The notes: generated by a model from the sequence alone, not told the origin. A stretch of DNA of 64,000 nt from N074bin45 sp039587475 (GCA_039587475.1 JBDHIK010000002.1:1-64000), one strand, 5' to 3'. Shown: positions 34,491 through 43,651, counted from the stretch's first letter. Made by a program: numbers and translations.

Positions 34491-35186
34491 ATGGCCTATA
34501 TCGAGTGTCCCCAGTGTGGCCAATCGGCCCTCGACGTTGCGACGAGATGCCCCCGGTGCAGCTTTGGATTTGCCCAGCATCGGCTGCGTCACGGTGAGCG
34601 CCGTCCTGTCGAGCGCCACCACTATTCCCTCTGGATCGGAGGGGGAATCCTGGTGCTGGGGATCGTGTTCTTTGCCGGCGGGAAGGGCGGTGTTTCCGGC
34701 AGAGTCACCGTGCCACCGGTCGCCAGCGGTCTTGACTCCGAGCCACAAGCCGTTGTGGTGCAAACTGATTCGGGTGCCGCATCCGAGGTGGTTGGGGAAA
34801 CGGTACCTGCCAATTCGGCGGACGATCAGGAGAATGCCGCCCTGGTCTTGAGTTCACCCGACAGCACGCCACCCACTCCGGAAACGGCAGCTCCACGGGC
34901 AAGCACTGTCGAGGATACCACCGCACGGGTCGTGGTCCTCGAGCCTGCGCTCGAGGAGACGCGTCCTCCCAGACCGTTCGACCTTCGATGGGCCACGACA
35001 TGGGTCAATGTCAGAGCCGGTCGATCCGGGTCGAGCGAAGCTGTCCGGGTACTCAATCCCGGTGATCAGGTCGGTGTCGATTCCCTGGGACGCGGATGGT
35101 TCCGCGTGCTGATCGATGGTGTCCCGGTGGGTTACGTCGACCGGTCGTTCTTGGCGTTAGCGCCTCCCGACTCGCTCCCGGGCTGA
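34491..35186 (+). CDS. Zinc-ribbon, membrane-anchored protein with SH3 domain
   Basis: Protein of 231 residues. The N terminus is a zinc ribbon, CPQC and CPRC (Cys6, 9, 20, 23). One membrane helix follows at about 47-63 (LWIGGGILVLGIVFFAGG), then a disordered Pro/Thr/Ala-rich linker of about 90 residues, and a bacterial SH3 domain at about 160-228 (WVNVRAGRSGSSEAVRVLNP). The layout suggests a cytoplasmic metal-binding head and a periplasmic SH3 domain that may bind peptidoglycan. No operon partner; the function is unknown. Confidence 0.75.
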   Translation: MAYIECPQCGQSALDVATRCPRCSFGFAQHRLRHGERRPVERHHYSLWIGGGILVLGIVFFAGGKGGVSGRVTVPPVASGLDSEPQAVVVQTDSGAASEVVGETVPANSADDQENAALVLSSPDSTPPTPETAAPRASTVEDTTARVVVLEPALEETRPPRPFDLRWATTWVNVRAGRSGSSEAVRVLNPGDQVGVDSLGRGWFRVLIDGVPVGYVDRSFLALAPPDSLPG

Positions 35187-35214
35187 CCGTCGGCTGCGAT
35201 TCGGCGAGCTCTTC

Positions 35215-35397
35215 TCAGGATCCCAACGCGTTCAATCCACTGGCACCGAGGAACACGATCCAGGCCGGGACCGTCCCAACCTCGTGTCCCTTCACGCGGT
35301 TGCTCCAGGCCAGCACCAGCGCCAGCCCTATCGCGGCCAGGAAAGAAAGAAGGAGAAATGTCCACGACAGCCTCCGATTGATCAGGGGCCCGCTCAG
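35215..35397 (-). CDS. Possible small two-helix membrane protein without a standard start
   Basis: Directly after the TAG stop of the DUF1569 gene, the same frame continues for 60 codons to TGA at 35215. The product would have a basic start (INRRLSW), a strong helix (TFLLLSFLAAIGLALVLAW), a polar turn, and a second hydrophobic stretch (PAWIVFLGASGLNALG). No ATG, GTG or TTG precedes the first helix; CTG at 35397 is the only near-start, with GGGGAG three bases too close. The sensible membrane topology suggests a real gene, but readthrough, a CTG start or a decayed fusion are all possible. Confidence 0.35.
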   Translation of the reverse strand: MSGPLINRRLSWTFLLLSFLAAIGLALVLAWSNRVKGHEVGTVPAWIVFLGASGLNALGS

Positions 35398-35847
35398 CTA
35401 CTCCCCGAACTGGCGTAGGTGATGATCGAGGTGGCGCCAGATCAATACGCCCCACAGCCCCGGCCCCAGGGGACCGAACACCGGATGCACGGCGAACCGT
35501 CCGTCCGGGCCACGGGCCACGACACGCTCGAAAGTCTTCTTGAAATGGAGTCGCACTTCTTCCCAGTCCGCCGTCGTGGCGCGCTTCAACTCCCGCACGG
35601 TGGGAGCACCTTTGGGCCAGGGCGCCCACCGAATGACCACGTCGCGAACCGGCCATTTCGCCAGCCAACCGGGTCTCCTCGGCGCCACGATGTCCCCCAG
35701 GGCCATTTCCATTTGCGCCGTCACGTGTTCGACCATCTGCTCGACGTTCATGCTCCCCCAACGGGGAGCTCGAGGAGGGGAGATCCGATCCATCCGTTGC
35801 AGAAGCGTGGCGCGACCGTCGGCGTGCCAGAAGGTTGCCATGAACAT
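35398..35847 (-). CDS. DinB-fold protein, DUF1569-like
   Basis: Protein of 149 residues with the four-helix DinB/DUF1569 pattern: RISPPRAPRWGSMNVEQMVEHV near the start, including the first metal-site His, and WRHLDHHLRQFGE at the end with the C-terminal histidines. DinB proteins are often thiol-dependent metal enzymes, but the substrate is usually unknown. Start at ATG 35847 or ATG 35841 (MATFWH). The next open frame continues after its TAG. Confidence 0.8.
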   Translation of the reverse strand: MFMATFWHADGRATLLQRMDRISPPRAPRWGSMNVEQMVEHVTAQMEMALGDIVAPRRPGWLAKWPVRDVVIRWAPWPKGAPTVRELKRATTADWEEVRLHFKKTFERVVARGPDGRFAVHPVFGPLGPGLWGVLIWRHLDHHLRQFGE

Positions 35848-35984
35848 GAGATAGAGTCGAGGGCCGGTGAGGTCAATACGGCACCGTTGCCACCCCGGAT
35901 TGACGACCGGGTGGGGACACCGTATGACTGCATCTTCCGTATGGTCCGGATGTCCTCCATTCCCTCGTGTTGGAACCCGATGCC

Positions 35985-37031
35985 ATGATCGCAGCGATCT
36001 ATGAAGAGTTCGACGGGCCGATCGAGATTCGCACCGTGCCAGACCCTACGCCGGATCCGGACGGTACCATCATCCGCGTGGCCGCGACCGGCGTGTGCCG
36101 CAGTGATTACCACGGCTGGCGTGGGCATGATCCTGACATCACCCTGCCCCATGTTCCGGGCCATGAGTTGGCCGGGGTCATCGAGGAGCTTGGCGCTTCG
36201 GTCCGGGGTTGGCGGGTGGGCCAGCGGGTCACGGTTCCGTTCGTCACCGGGTGCGGTCGCTGTCCCCAGTGCCTCGCCGGCCATCAGCAGATCTGTGACC
36301 ATCAGGAGCAGCCGGGTTTCACCGGGTGGGGGTCCTTTGCCGAGCTGGTCCATGTGCACCATGCGGCGGAGAATCTCGTGGCGCTTCCGGACGGCGTCGA
36401 CGACGTCACGGCGGCCAGCCTTGGATGCCGGTTCACCACGGCCTGGAGAGCCGTAGTCGAGCAGGGGCGCACGGAACCGGGGGAGTGGTTGGCGGTTCAC
36501 GGCGCCGGGGGCGTCGGTCTGTCCGCCGTCATGATCGGTGTGGCGTTGGGAGCGCGAGTGGTGGCGGTGGACGTGCAACCCGAAGCGTTGGCCCTGGCGC
36601 GAGACCTCGGAGCGACCGCCCTGATCGATGCCGGAGCCGGGGATGTCGTTGCCGCGCTCATGGATGCCACGGAAGGTGGCGCCCACGTCTCTCTCGATGC
36701 GCTTGGCAGCACCGACACCTGCGCCAACTCCCTGGCCGGCTTACGAAAGCGAGGCCGCCACATCCAGGTGGGCATTCTCACCGGTGCGGCGTCGGAGCAT
36801 CCCGTGCCGATGCACCACGTCATCGCTCGCGAACTGGAGGTGCGGGGCAGTCATGGCATGGCGGCTCACGGGTTCCCGGCGCTATTGGCCATGATCGAGC
36901 GGGGCGCGCTGGAGCCGGCCAGGCTGGTGCGGCGGCGCGTGGATCTGGCCGGAGGCGTCGACCTTCTGACCGAGATGGATCGCAATGTGTCGGCCGGGAT
37001 GGCAGTCATCCAGATGCCCGGTGCCGGTTAG
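35985..37031 (+). CDS. Zinc-dependent alcohol dehydrogenase
   Basis: Medium-chain dehydrogenase of about 348 residues using NAD(P). Catalytic zinc ligands are Cys in GVCRSDYHGW, His-Glu in GHELAG and Cys in LGCRFTTAW. The structural zinc loop GCGRCPQCLAGHQQIC has all four cysteines. The nucleotide fold begins at HGAGGVGLSAVM, with an aspartate after the second strand (VAVDVQ), favouring NAD. ATG 35985 matches the usual start. Its stop overlaps the converging barrel gene by three bases. Substrate unknown. Confidence 0.9.
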   Translation: MIAAIYEEFDGPIEIRTVPDPTPDPDGTIIRVAATGVCRSDYHGWRGHDPDITLPHVPGHELAGVIEELGASVRGWRVGQRVTVPFVTGCGRCPQCLAGHQQICDHQEQPGFTGWGSFAELVHVHHAAENLVALPDGVDDVTAASLGCRFTTAWRAVVEQGRTEPGEWLAVHGAGGVGLSAVMIGVALGARVVAVDVQPEALALARDLGATALIDAGAGDVVAALMDATEGGAHVSLDALGSTDTCANSLAGLRKRGRHIQVGILTGAASEHPVPMHHVIARELEVRGSHGMAAHGFPALLAMIERGALEPARLVRRRVDLAGGVDLLTEMDRNVSAGMAVIQMPGAG

Positions 37032-38095
37032 AACGCCTCCCCGATCCTGAAGTACAGTCCCCAGTCGCCGTCACCCACGGCGACGTCCATCCCTACGTTC
37101 ATGTGGTTGTCCGTGAACGCCGTGAACCGAAAGCCGACCCCGACCCCGGGCAGTATCCTGCCGTTGTCGGCGTCGTTGATGGACTCGAATACCGTTGCCA
37201 GGCCGGCGAAGGCTACGAACCCCCACCGACGGAACGGATTCCATCGGTACTCGCCCTGGACCGCCAGTTGGGTGTTGCCCCGGTAGCCACCCTGGGTGTA
37301 GCCCCGAATGTCGATCCGGCCAACGATGTACTGCTGGTTGAAGGACAAGTCACCGATCCCCAATCCCGCAAAAGCCCTGGCCGCGATGACATCGCGGCCA
37401 CCCCGTACATTCCAGTAGTGGTTGACATCGAGGTCGATCGTACTGGTCTCGACGTCGTTACCCAACGCGGTGGGGTACATCGTGTACTTGGCGTTGGTCA
37501 GCAGCCCCTGCTTGGGATAGTAGACATTGTGCCGGGTGTCCATCGAGCCGATGAGCCCGACTCCCTGCAACGAGGTGACGGCGGTATCGGGGGAGGATCC
37601 GGTCGAGGTTCGGAAGTTGATGTAACGGTAGTTGAGGCCGCCAAACACGTCGCCGATGAGTCGTCGTTGCACCTGGACGAAGGCGAAGTCAGCGCCGGTG
37701 TTGTAGGGAACGTACCCGCCCACAGGGTCGTCGAGATAGAACTGGAAGTTGATCGATCCGGTGCCGCCGGCCGCCAGAACGCGCCACCGGTCCTCGGCCA
37801 GGAACAACTGGGCAAAGCCCAGGACGAACCAGGTCTCGTTCTCGGCGTACATGCCCACCAGGCCGGTCACCGAAGATGGCGAAATGGTATCCGAGGCCAC
37901 CGGATTGAACATCGCCATCGGGATGGCGCCGAGGGTCAGCCCAATAGAGCGATTGTAATTGAGGTAGGGGAGCGGCAGGAACTTGAAACGGCCCTCGATG
38001 CGCCCGCCGCTTGAGCCCAAGGCCTGGGAGTGCACCGATGCTGGCACCGCAAGGGCGGCCACCAGGACCGCCCCTGTGAGGATTCGCCCGAGCAT
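37028..38095 (-). CDS. Outer-membrane beta-barrel of the BamA/TamA (D15) superfamily
   Basis: Protein of 355 residues with a signal peptide (ILTGAVLVAALAVPASVHSQ) and no POTRA domain. Alternating aromatic strands run throughout. The superfamily motif IDIRGYTQGGYRG is present near residue 270, and the last residue is Phe (YFRIGEAF), as needed for Bam insertion. POTRA-free members may act as pores or lipase-like partners; the role here is unknown. It lies downstream of the S46 peptidase on the same strand, 56 bases away. Confidence 0.82.
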   Translation of the reverse strand: MLGRILTGAVLVAALAVPASVHSQALGSSGGRIEGRFKFLPLPYLNYNRSIGLTLGAIPMAMFNPVASDTISPSSVTGLVGMYAENETWFVLGFAQLFLAEDRWRVLAAGGTGSINFQFYLDDPVGGYVPYNTGADFAFVQVQRRLIGDVFGGLNYRYINFRTSTGSSPDTAVTSLQGVGLIGSMDTRHNVYYPKQGLLTNAKYTMYPTALGNDVETSTIDLDVNHYWNVRGGRDVIAARAFAGLGIGDLSFNQQYIVGRIDIRGYTQGGYRGNTQLAVQGEYRWNPFRRWGFVAFAGLATVFESINDADNGRILPGVGVGFRFTAFTDNHMNVGMDVAVGDGDWGLYFRIGEAF

Positions 38096-38151
38096 GTGTC
38101 CGACCGGTCAGGTCGGCGCAAGAAAAGGAGTGGGGCGCGCCGAACGGCCCA

Positions 38152-40284
38152 CTAGCGTCCCGCCTCCGCCCCGGTGCCCAGCTCCGTCAGGATCCGCTCG
38201 GCGCCGTACACGTGCTCCAGAGCGGCCTTGATGGCACGCACGTCCACCATGACGTTGCGGCCTTGCTCCGGGAGATAGATGAAGTCCCGGGACAAGCCGT
38301 TGATGTTGCGGTCGAAGTTGATGCCGACCAGCTCCAGGTCGGGCGTCACCGCCGGTGACCCCGAGTTGCCGCCATAGGTGTCCGCGGTCGAAACGAAGTT
38401 GAGCGGTGTGCCAAGATCCAGCCCTGGGGGCGGGGTCTGCCAGCGTTCCGGCAGGGCCCAGTCGACCGAACCCTTGTGGCCGTTGTAGCGATCGTACAAG
38501 CCGTAGAACGTGGTGTAAGGTGGAGCCAGCGTGCCGTTGTACTCGTAGCTCTTCACCACGCCGTCGGCGATGCGGGGCGAGCGTGACCCGTCGGGTGGGA
38601 TGATGCCGCCGTACACGGCAAACCGGGCCCGCCCGAGGTCTCCCGCCAGGGCACGCTCCTCAGCGGCAAGTGGTCCCCAGGTGCTCCGGTACTCGCCATA
38701 GAGGGGCATGATCCCCGCCATGAGCGTGACGGCGGGGTCGTCGGCGGAGAGGGTTTCTGAGGCAACCGCCTCTGCGACAGCGCTCGAATCCGCCATGATG
38801 CTGGCTCCGAGCAATGCGGCCGCCGAGGCCCTTGGGGACCCGTCGGGCAGAGCGAGGCGCGTCAACGGGTGGTCCGGTCCGTAGGACCGGGCGATGTCCG
38901 CCAACCTGGCCATCAGGTAGCGGTACTCCAGTCCCCGGGGCAGGTCGCCCACTGCCAGGAGCTGACGGCGGAATCGGGCGATGGAATCGCTGGGAGCCGC
39001 CCGTTGCAGAGCCTCGAGATACGCCAGGGCGGCCCGGGCCCTGAGAAGGGTGGCCGAGCCGTAGCGGCTGCTTCCCAGGCCAAGGAACGCACCGTAGGGC
39101 GCCGCCATCGTGGCCTTGACCGATTGGATCTCGGCCAGGCGGGGGATGATATCCCCATACCGGTCCGTCAGATCGGTGCGCGCAGCGATGGAGTCTGCCA
39201 GAGCGGCTTCCGCGTCGGCCCGCTTAGCCAGGATGACCGCATTGTCCAGCGCTTCGAGCCTGCCGGTGGTGGCCTTGAGTGAGTTGGACAACCCAAAGGC
39301 CCAGTTGCGCAGGTCGAGTGCCTCGCCGACGGTGGGGTTCTCGGCGTAGAAGTCCCGGATGGCCTGAAGCCGCGAGGCGTACCAGGCGTGGGTGCTCCCC
39401 AGGGTCATGTCACGTTGCAGCGCCAACTGGGACATGGTGTTGAGGCGATTGGTCTGGCCCGGGTTGCCGATGACGAAGACGATGTCCCCTTCCTCGACCC
39501 CGTCGTTGCTCCAGGTGAAATGGTGCTCGGTGCGATAGGGTTGGCCATCCTGATACACGCGCAGGAAAGCGAAGTCCAGGGCATAGCGGGGGTACGTAAA
39601 GTTGTCCGGGTCGCCGCCGAAGAACCCGAGTTGCAGTTCGGCCGCGACGACCATACGCACGTCGGTAAAGCGGCGGAACACGTAGCGCGAGTAACGCCCC
39701 CCGTTGTAGAGCGCCACGACCTGCACGTGGAGCGAATCGGCGCCCAAGCCGGCGAACTCTTCCCGGGCGGCCACCTCGATGGCTTCGATGGCCCGGCGCC
39801 GGGCTGCCGTCCGCTCGTCGTCGCCGGGGGCCTCATCCATCGCGGCTAACACCTGGTCGCTCACGTCGGTGGCCGAGACTAACTGGTCCACCCAGTAGTT
39901 GGGGATGCGCCGTTCCTCGTCCAGGCTGTGGGCCACGAAGCCGGCGTCGAGCAGGTTCTCACCCTCCCGGGCGATGCTGGCGAGTCGGCCGCGGATACAG
40001 TGGTGATTGGTCGCCACCAGTCCTTCAGGTGACACGAACGCCGCCGAACAACCGGGGACCCGGAGTGCCGACAGGCGCGCCCGCTCGAACCAGGCGTCGT
40101 CGGCCGCAAATCCGTAGGTGTCGGTGAAGTACTCCATGGGAGCATACTCGAAGGTCCACATCTTCCCGGCGTCGAAACGGCCGGCCCGAACGGTGTCGAG
40201 GTCGACGGGTCCCTGGGCCCGGATTTCGGTGGGGACGATGCTGAGGACGGCGAGGGCGAGGATAAACGCAGAAGACACTTTCAC
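38152..40284 (-). CDS. S46 family dipeptidyl peptidase (DPP7/DPP11-like)
   Basis: Secreted serine peptidase of 710 residues, the usual family length, which clips dipeptides from peptides in the periplasm. Signal peptide SSAFILALAVLSIVPTEIRA. The chymotrypsin-like triad is visible: ATNHHC (His94 or 95), YPRYALDFAF (Asp237) and GGNSGSP (Ser641). The long helical insert between these is the family-specific cap. Whether it prefers acidic (DPP11) or hydrophobic (DPP7) residues cannot be decided by eye. The family is typical of Bacteroidota, Gemmatimonadota and relatives feeding on protein. Confidence 0.93.
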   Translation of the reverse strand: MKVSSAFILALAVLSIVPTEIRAQGPVDLDTVRAGRFDAGKMWTFEYAPMEYFTDTYGFAADDAWFERARLSALRVPGCSAAFVSPEGLVATNHHCIRGRLASIAREGENLLDAGFVAHSLDEERRIPNYWVDQLVSATDVSDQVLAAMDEAPGDDERTAARRRAIEAIEVAAREEFAGLGADSLHVQVVALYNGGRYSRYVFRRFTDVRMVVAAELQLGFFGGDPDNFTYPRYALDFAFLRVYQDGQPYRTEHHFTWSNDGVEEGDIVFVIGNPGQTNRLNTMSQLALQRDMTLGSTHAWYASRLQAIRDFYAENPTVGEALDLRNWAFGLSNSLKATTGRLEALDNAVILAKRADAEAALADSIAARTDLTDRYGDIIPRLAEIQSVKATMAAPYGAFLGLGSSRYGSATLLRARAALAYLEALQRAAPSDSIARFRRQLLAVGDLPRGLEYRYLMARLADIARSYGPDHPLTRLALPDGSPRASAAALLGASIMADSSAVAEAVASETLSADDPAVTLMAGIMPLYGEYRSTWGPLAAEERALAGDLGRARFAVYGGIIPPDGSRSPRIADGVVKSYEYNGTLAPPYTTFYGLYDRYNGHKGSVDWALPERWQTPPPGLDLGTPLNFVSTADTYGGNSGSPAVTPDLELVGINFDRNINGLSRDFIYLPEQGRNVMVDVRAIKAALEHVYGAERILTELGTGAEAGR

Positions 40285-40365
40285 GGCAACTCCAAGGCAA
40301 TAACGAGCGAATCGAGGGCGCCCAGCGACCGCGCAGGGCCCTCACATGACGGATGGTAATCGGGT

Positions 40366-40635
40366 TCAGGGTGCACGATTCGGAGGGTTGGCCAACAGCC
40401 GTTCGGCGAAGTCGAGCCGTTCGTGGACCTCGCCGAGCTCGGACCGCAGTTGCTCGACTTCGCCGCGCAGCTCGTCGAGCTCCGCATGCGTGTCCTCGCC
40501 GATGTCGCCGTGGCGCACCCGGGCCTCCTCCAACTGGAGCTTGGCCATCTTGTGCTTGACGCCCATGACGATGGCAACGACCGGAATCATCATGGCGACG
40601 ATCGGTATCATGAGAGCGACGGTCTGGTGATCCAT
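40366..40635 (-). CDS. Small membrane protein with coiled coil
   Basis: Protein of 89 residues. One N-terminal membrane helix (QTVALMIPIVAMMIPVVAIVMG) is followed by a charged helix with heptad pattern (EDTHAELDELRGEVEQLRSE). It starts with ATG 40635 preceded by an AGGAAGAG site. The layout recalls PspB-like and other short membrane anchors found near stress genes, but similarity is general. It lies 81 bases upstream of the S46 gene on the same strand. Confidence 0.75.
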   Translation of the reverse strand: MDHQTVALMIPIVAMMIPVVAIVMGVKHKMAKLQLEEARVRHGDIGEDTHAELDELRGEVEQLRSELGEVHERLDFAERLLANPPNRAP

Positions 40636-40792
40636 GGGCTCTTCCTCATCACAAGTGGGGCGCTCGGTCCTCGTGGATTCCTGACGACGAGGTTCCCGGG
40701 ACCAGGCCGCCCGATCGCTGATCCAGAAAGGTAGCCATGGGGAGCCGGCATGACGACGGCGCCCGGTCCCGTCCGCTTGCGGGGGCCCTCGT

Positions 40793-41266
40793 TTACGGCA
40801 CCTCCGCCGGGTAGTGGTCCGCGTCGGCATAGATGACCAGCCAGCTGCTTTGACCCTGGCGGCGCCATACCAGCGTCGTCGGGCCACGGACACGAAGGGT
40901 GTCTCCCGCTCCGGTCACCAGGAGGTCCTCGAAGACGAACGAGACTACCGCCCCGTTCCGACCCAGGACCGTGACCTCGATGTCGCGCCACTCCGGCTCG
41001 AACAGTCGCAGCGACGGCATGGTCGCCCGGATGTTTTCGACGACGGCCGGGTACTCGGCGCGAACCCCATCGTTGTACATGTAGAACTCGGGCGCCAGGT
41101 GGGCCACGATACGCTCTGCGTCCCGGTCGCGCTCGGCGGCCTGAAACGAACGGGTGGCCGAGTCCACCTGGGCGGCGACGACACGACGCTCGGCCGGAGA
41201 GAGCTCGTCCGGGGAGATACAGGCGGTGAGGGCCGCTACGGCAAGGAACGATGCTCGCGGGTTCAC
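40793..41266 (-). CDS. NTF2-like (DUF4440/SnoaL) lipoprotein
   Basis: Protein of 157 residues. The signal ends at a lipobox (VAALTAC, Cys16). The mature part has the NTF2-like fold pattern: a first helix with VDSATRSFQAAERDRDAER, a strand with LAPEFYMYNDG and late strands ending in TTLVWRRQGQSSWLVIYADA. Many such proteins have no assigned function and may bind small ligands. Its ATG overlaps the stop of the cupin gene upstream. Confidence 0.78.
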   Translation of the reverse strand: MNPRASFLAVAALTACISPDELSPAERRVVAAQVDSATRSFQAAERDRDAERIVAHLAPEFYMYNDGVRAEYPAVVENIRATMPSLRLFEPEWRDIEVTVLGRNGAVVSFVFEDLLVTGAGDTLRVRGPTTLVWRRQGQSSWLVIYADADHYPAEVP

Positions 41267-41745
41267 AGGAGCGGGGCCATGTCCGGGGCAAGGTCGATGA
41301 CACGTTGCCGTGCCTCAGGATCGTCACGCAGCAGCGTGAAATCGGCGAACTCGAATCCCGGCGCCACGCAACAGCCCACGAGGGCATACGGGCCCAGCGG
41401 CCTGGCGGCCTGCCACTGGCCTGCCGGGACGATCCTGGCCGGTTGGCCTCCGTCCGCCAGGCTCCCCAGGACCATGCGTTGCGGAGCCACCGTCGCGGGA
41501 TCGAGGGTCAGGAGTTCCACCGGGCCGCCCTCGAGGTGGTGCCACACTTCATCCGAGGATACCACGTGCCAGCTGCTGTACTCGCCACCGGCCAGCAGAA
41601 AGTAGATGGAGGTGACGGCACTGCGCTGGCCTCGGTCGTCAGCCGGAGTCACGTTGGCGCGCGAGCGGAAGATTTCGCGGTAGTACCCGCCCTCGGGATG
41701 GGGGTCGAGTTCGAGTGTGTCGATGAGGTGGGTAGCCCTGTCCAT
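41263..41745 (-). CDS. Cupin, DUF985 family
   Basis: Protein of 160 residues with the family's opening LELDPHPEGGYYREIFRS and core IYFLLAGGEYSSWHVVSSDEVWHHLEG, then LVGCCVAPGFEFADF. This is the small beta-barrel of the DUF985 cupins (YML079w-like). Function is not established; a sugar epimerase-like or binding role has been proposed for the fold. Co-translated with the NTF2-like gene (ATGA). Confidence 0.85.
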   Translation of the reverse strand: MDRATHLIDTLELDPHPEGGYYREIFRSRANVTPADDRGQRSAVTSIYFLLAGGEYSSWHVVSSDEVWHHLEGGPVELLTLDPATVAPQRMVLGSLADGGQPARIVPAGQWQAARPLGPYALVGCCVAPGFEFADFTLLRDDPEARQRVIDLAPDMAPLL

Positions 41746-41826
41746 GGGGCCAATATGCCGCCCGCCCTGGCCGGACGGCTAGGGGTGACGGTAAGAGGGT
41801 TCGCGGGGCCGGAGCCCCGCGAGGAT

Positions 41827-42294
41827 TCAGACCATGGCCGCCATGTCGATCGAGATCGGCTGAACCAGGCGCTCGAAGTCGGCATACGGCAGCTTGATGA
41901 GCTCGATGTGGCAGCCGGCGTTGAAGGCGATCTCCTCGTCTTCTGCCAGCGAGGCGTCGACGTAGACCGGCAGGCCCCAGAGGTTCCCGAACGGTGGCAT
42001 GGCCCCAACAGCACAATCCGGGAACAGATCCTCGAAATCGTCCTCGGTTGCCAGCGAGACCCTGTCGGCCCCAATCACGTCGCGCAGGCGCTCGAGATCG
42101 ACCTGCAGGGAGGATGGCAGCACGGCCATGGCCATCTGGCCGTCGATGTCGATCATCACCGTCTTGGCGAGCTCCTTGCCGGGAACATGAGCGGCGGCGG
42201 CGATGGCGGGCGCGGTGTAGGCGCGGGAATGGGTGATCGTCACGTACTTCACTTCATGACGATCGAGATACTCCTTCAGTTTTCTGACGGGCAC
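41827..42294 (-). CDS. YbaK/ProX-type aminoacyl-tRNA deacylase domain protein
   Basis: Stand-alone protein of 155 residues with the YbaK/EbsC fold of prolyl-tRNA synthetase editing domains. It has LKEYLDRHEVKYVTITHS, the conserved lysine in GKELAKTVMIDIDGQ, and the late GAMPPFGNLWGLPVYVD motif with its G-x-x-P-F pattern. It may hydrolyse mischarged tRNAs. The GTG start at 42294 is chosen because AGGAGG lies four bases before it. Not linked to its neighbours by spacing. Confidence 0.85.
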   Translation of the reverse strand: MPVRKLKEYLDRHEVKYVTITHSRAYTAPAIAAAAHVPGKELAKTVMIDIDGQMAMAVLPSSLQVDLERLRDVIGADRVSLATEDDFEDLFPDCAVGAMPPFGNLWGLPVYVDASLAEDEEIAFNAGCHIELIKLPYADFERLVQPISIDMAAMV

Positions 42295-42366
42295 GGTCCC
42301 TCCTGGTTTACCCCATACTATGGATACCACCAGGGGGATGAAGTGAGGCTGAAGAAGGGGTGAATT

Positions 42367-42780
42367 CTAGAACGCCAGATAATAGGAAAGAGCCGTCCGT
42401 TCCCGGTCGAGGTGCCAGCCCGTCACCGTGGAGTAGTGCATCTGGTAGTAACGAACGGTTGGCGTGCCCGGGGGGTGAGCCGTTCCGGGAACGACCGTGA
42501 GTCGCACGAGGGTGCGGTCCGGTCGTCCACGGGCGGTCAGCGAAGCAACATCGACGGTGTCCGCCGCCAGGAGAAACACGGCCCGCTCCTCGTCGGTCAG
42601 GTCGGTGCGATCGAGATGGTAGCGAACGTACTCGGCGGTTACCCACTGGCGGAGGACGTCAGCGCCATCGTCGTCGAGCGTCGTCTGGGCGCGAAGAAAC
42701 CGGAAGCCGGCGAAGGCCACCAGTCCCACGGCGAGAACGACCGCGGGAAGCCCCTTGATGCGAATCGTCTTGGCGTTCAT
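42367..42780 (-). CDS. Hypothetical protein with N-terminal membrane helix
   Basis: Protein of 137 residues. A single helix or uncleaved signal (GLPAVVLAVGLVAFAGFRFL) is followed by a periplasmic domain of about 100 residues with helical and beta parts (LRQWVTAEYVRYHLDR; LVRLTVVPGTAHPPG). No family recognised. It follows the HhH gene with three bases between, so they share a transcript. Confidence 0.65.
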   Translation of the reverse strand: MNAKTIRIKGLPAVVLAVGLVAFAGFRFLRAQTTLDDDGADVLRQWVTAEYVRYHLDRTDLTDEERAVFLLAADTVDVASLTARGRPDRTLVRLTVVPGTAHPPGTPTVRYYQMHYSTVTGWHLDRERTALSYYLAF

Positions 42781-42783
42781 GGC

Positions 42784-43095
42784 CTACCCGCGTACGGTCG
42801 CCATCCGGCCATCGCGTTCGTCCGTCCTTGGATCCGTCCAGTTCCACCACTTGAGCAGCTCCGGATCGTGCTGCGTGTGCTCGGCGTAGTAGACGGCACA
42901 GCGGAACGTGTAGAGGACGCAACGGTCGACGTAGCCCCCGTCCTGGAGGCAAAGCTGGTCGTACATGGCTTCGGGGTCTGCCCCACGAAGATCCTCGACC
43001 TGGACGAATCCCTGGGCGCGAAGCACCTGCTCGAAGCGTGGTCCCACGCCGGGGATGCTCTGGAGGTGGGTAGCGGTGGCGGATGTGGTGGGCAT
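42784..43095 (-). CDS. Helix-hairpin-helix protein, Cdd1-like
   Basis: Protein of 103 residues. It contains LQSIPGVGPRFEQVLRAQGF, a helix-hairpin-helix, followed by VEDLRGADPEAMYDQLC and VDRCVLYTFRCAVYYA, which match the pathogenicity-locus (Cdd1) family. The domain suggests DNA binding; the role is unknown. ATG 43095 has AGGAGG six bases upstream, which settles the start against the longer frame. Confidence 0.82.
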   Translation of the reverse strand: MPTTSATATHLQSIPGVGPRFEQVLRAQGFVQVEDLRGADPEAMYDQLCLQDGGYVDRCVLYTFRCAVYYAEHTQHDPELLKWWNWTDPRTDERDGRMATVRG

Positions 43096-43159
43096 GGGGC
43101 CTCCTGTGGGTCGCCCGAATTCTATCGTGGGACGACGGACCGAGCGATACCTGGATTGC

Positions 43160-43651
43160 CTACTCCGCCTGGGGAGCCATCCGGGCCAGGCTGTCGAGAT
43201 CCAGAGGACGCGTGAATATGGCCAGGCTTCCATCGGGATTACGCGGCCACTCGGCCTCGGGGCGATCCCAACACAGCTCGACCCCGTTTTCGTCCGGATC
43301 GCGCAGATACACCGCCTCGCTCACACCGTGATCCGCTGAGCCGTCGAGCGACAGGCCGGCTCGGCGGATGCGCCTCAAGGCGTCCGCCAGCGTGGCGCGG
43401 TCGGGGTAGCGGATCGCCAGGTGATACAGTCCCGTCGTACCGGCCGGCGGGGCCGGGCCGCCGGCGCTGTCCCAGGTGTTCAACCCGATGTGGTGGTGGT
43501 AGCCGCCGGCGCTGACGAACGCGGCGTGGTTGCCCATCCGGGCGGTCAGCTCGAATCCCAGGATGCCGCAATAGAACGTCAGCGCCCTGTCGAGATCGGC
43601 CACCTTGAGGTGGACGTGTCCGATGGTGACCCGCGGGTCAATGGGTTCCAT
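43160..43651 (-). CDS. Glyoxalase/extradiol dioxygenase family (VOC) protein
   Basis: Protein of 163 residues with two beta-alpha-beta modules. Metal ligands are plausible at His13 (IGHVHLKVADL), His in GLYHLAIRYPD and Glu in DENGVELCWDRP. GYHHHIGLNTW and the Asp-x-Glu-Asn-Gly pattern resemble CatE-type catechol dioxygenases. Substrate unknown. It lies 15 bases downstream of the next NTF2-like gene on the same strand. Confidence 0.85.
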   Translation of the reverse strand: MEPIDPRVTIGHVHLKVADLDRALTFYCGILGFELTARMGNHAAFVSAGGYHHHIGLNTWDSAGGPAPPAGTTGLYHLAIRYPDRATLADALRRIRRAGLSLDGSADHGVSEAVYLRDPDENGVELCWDRPEAEWPRNPDGSLAIFTRPLDLDSLARMAPQAE

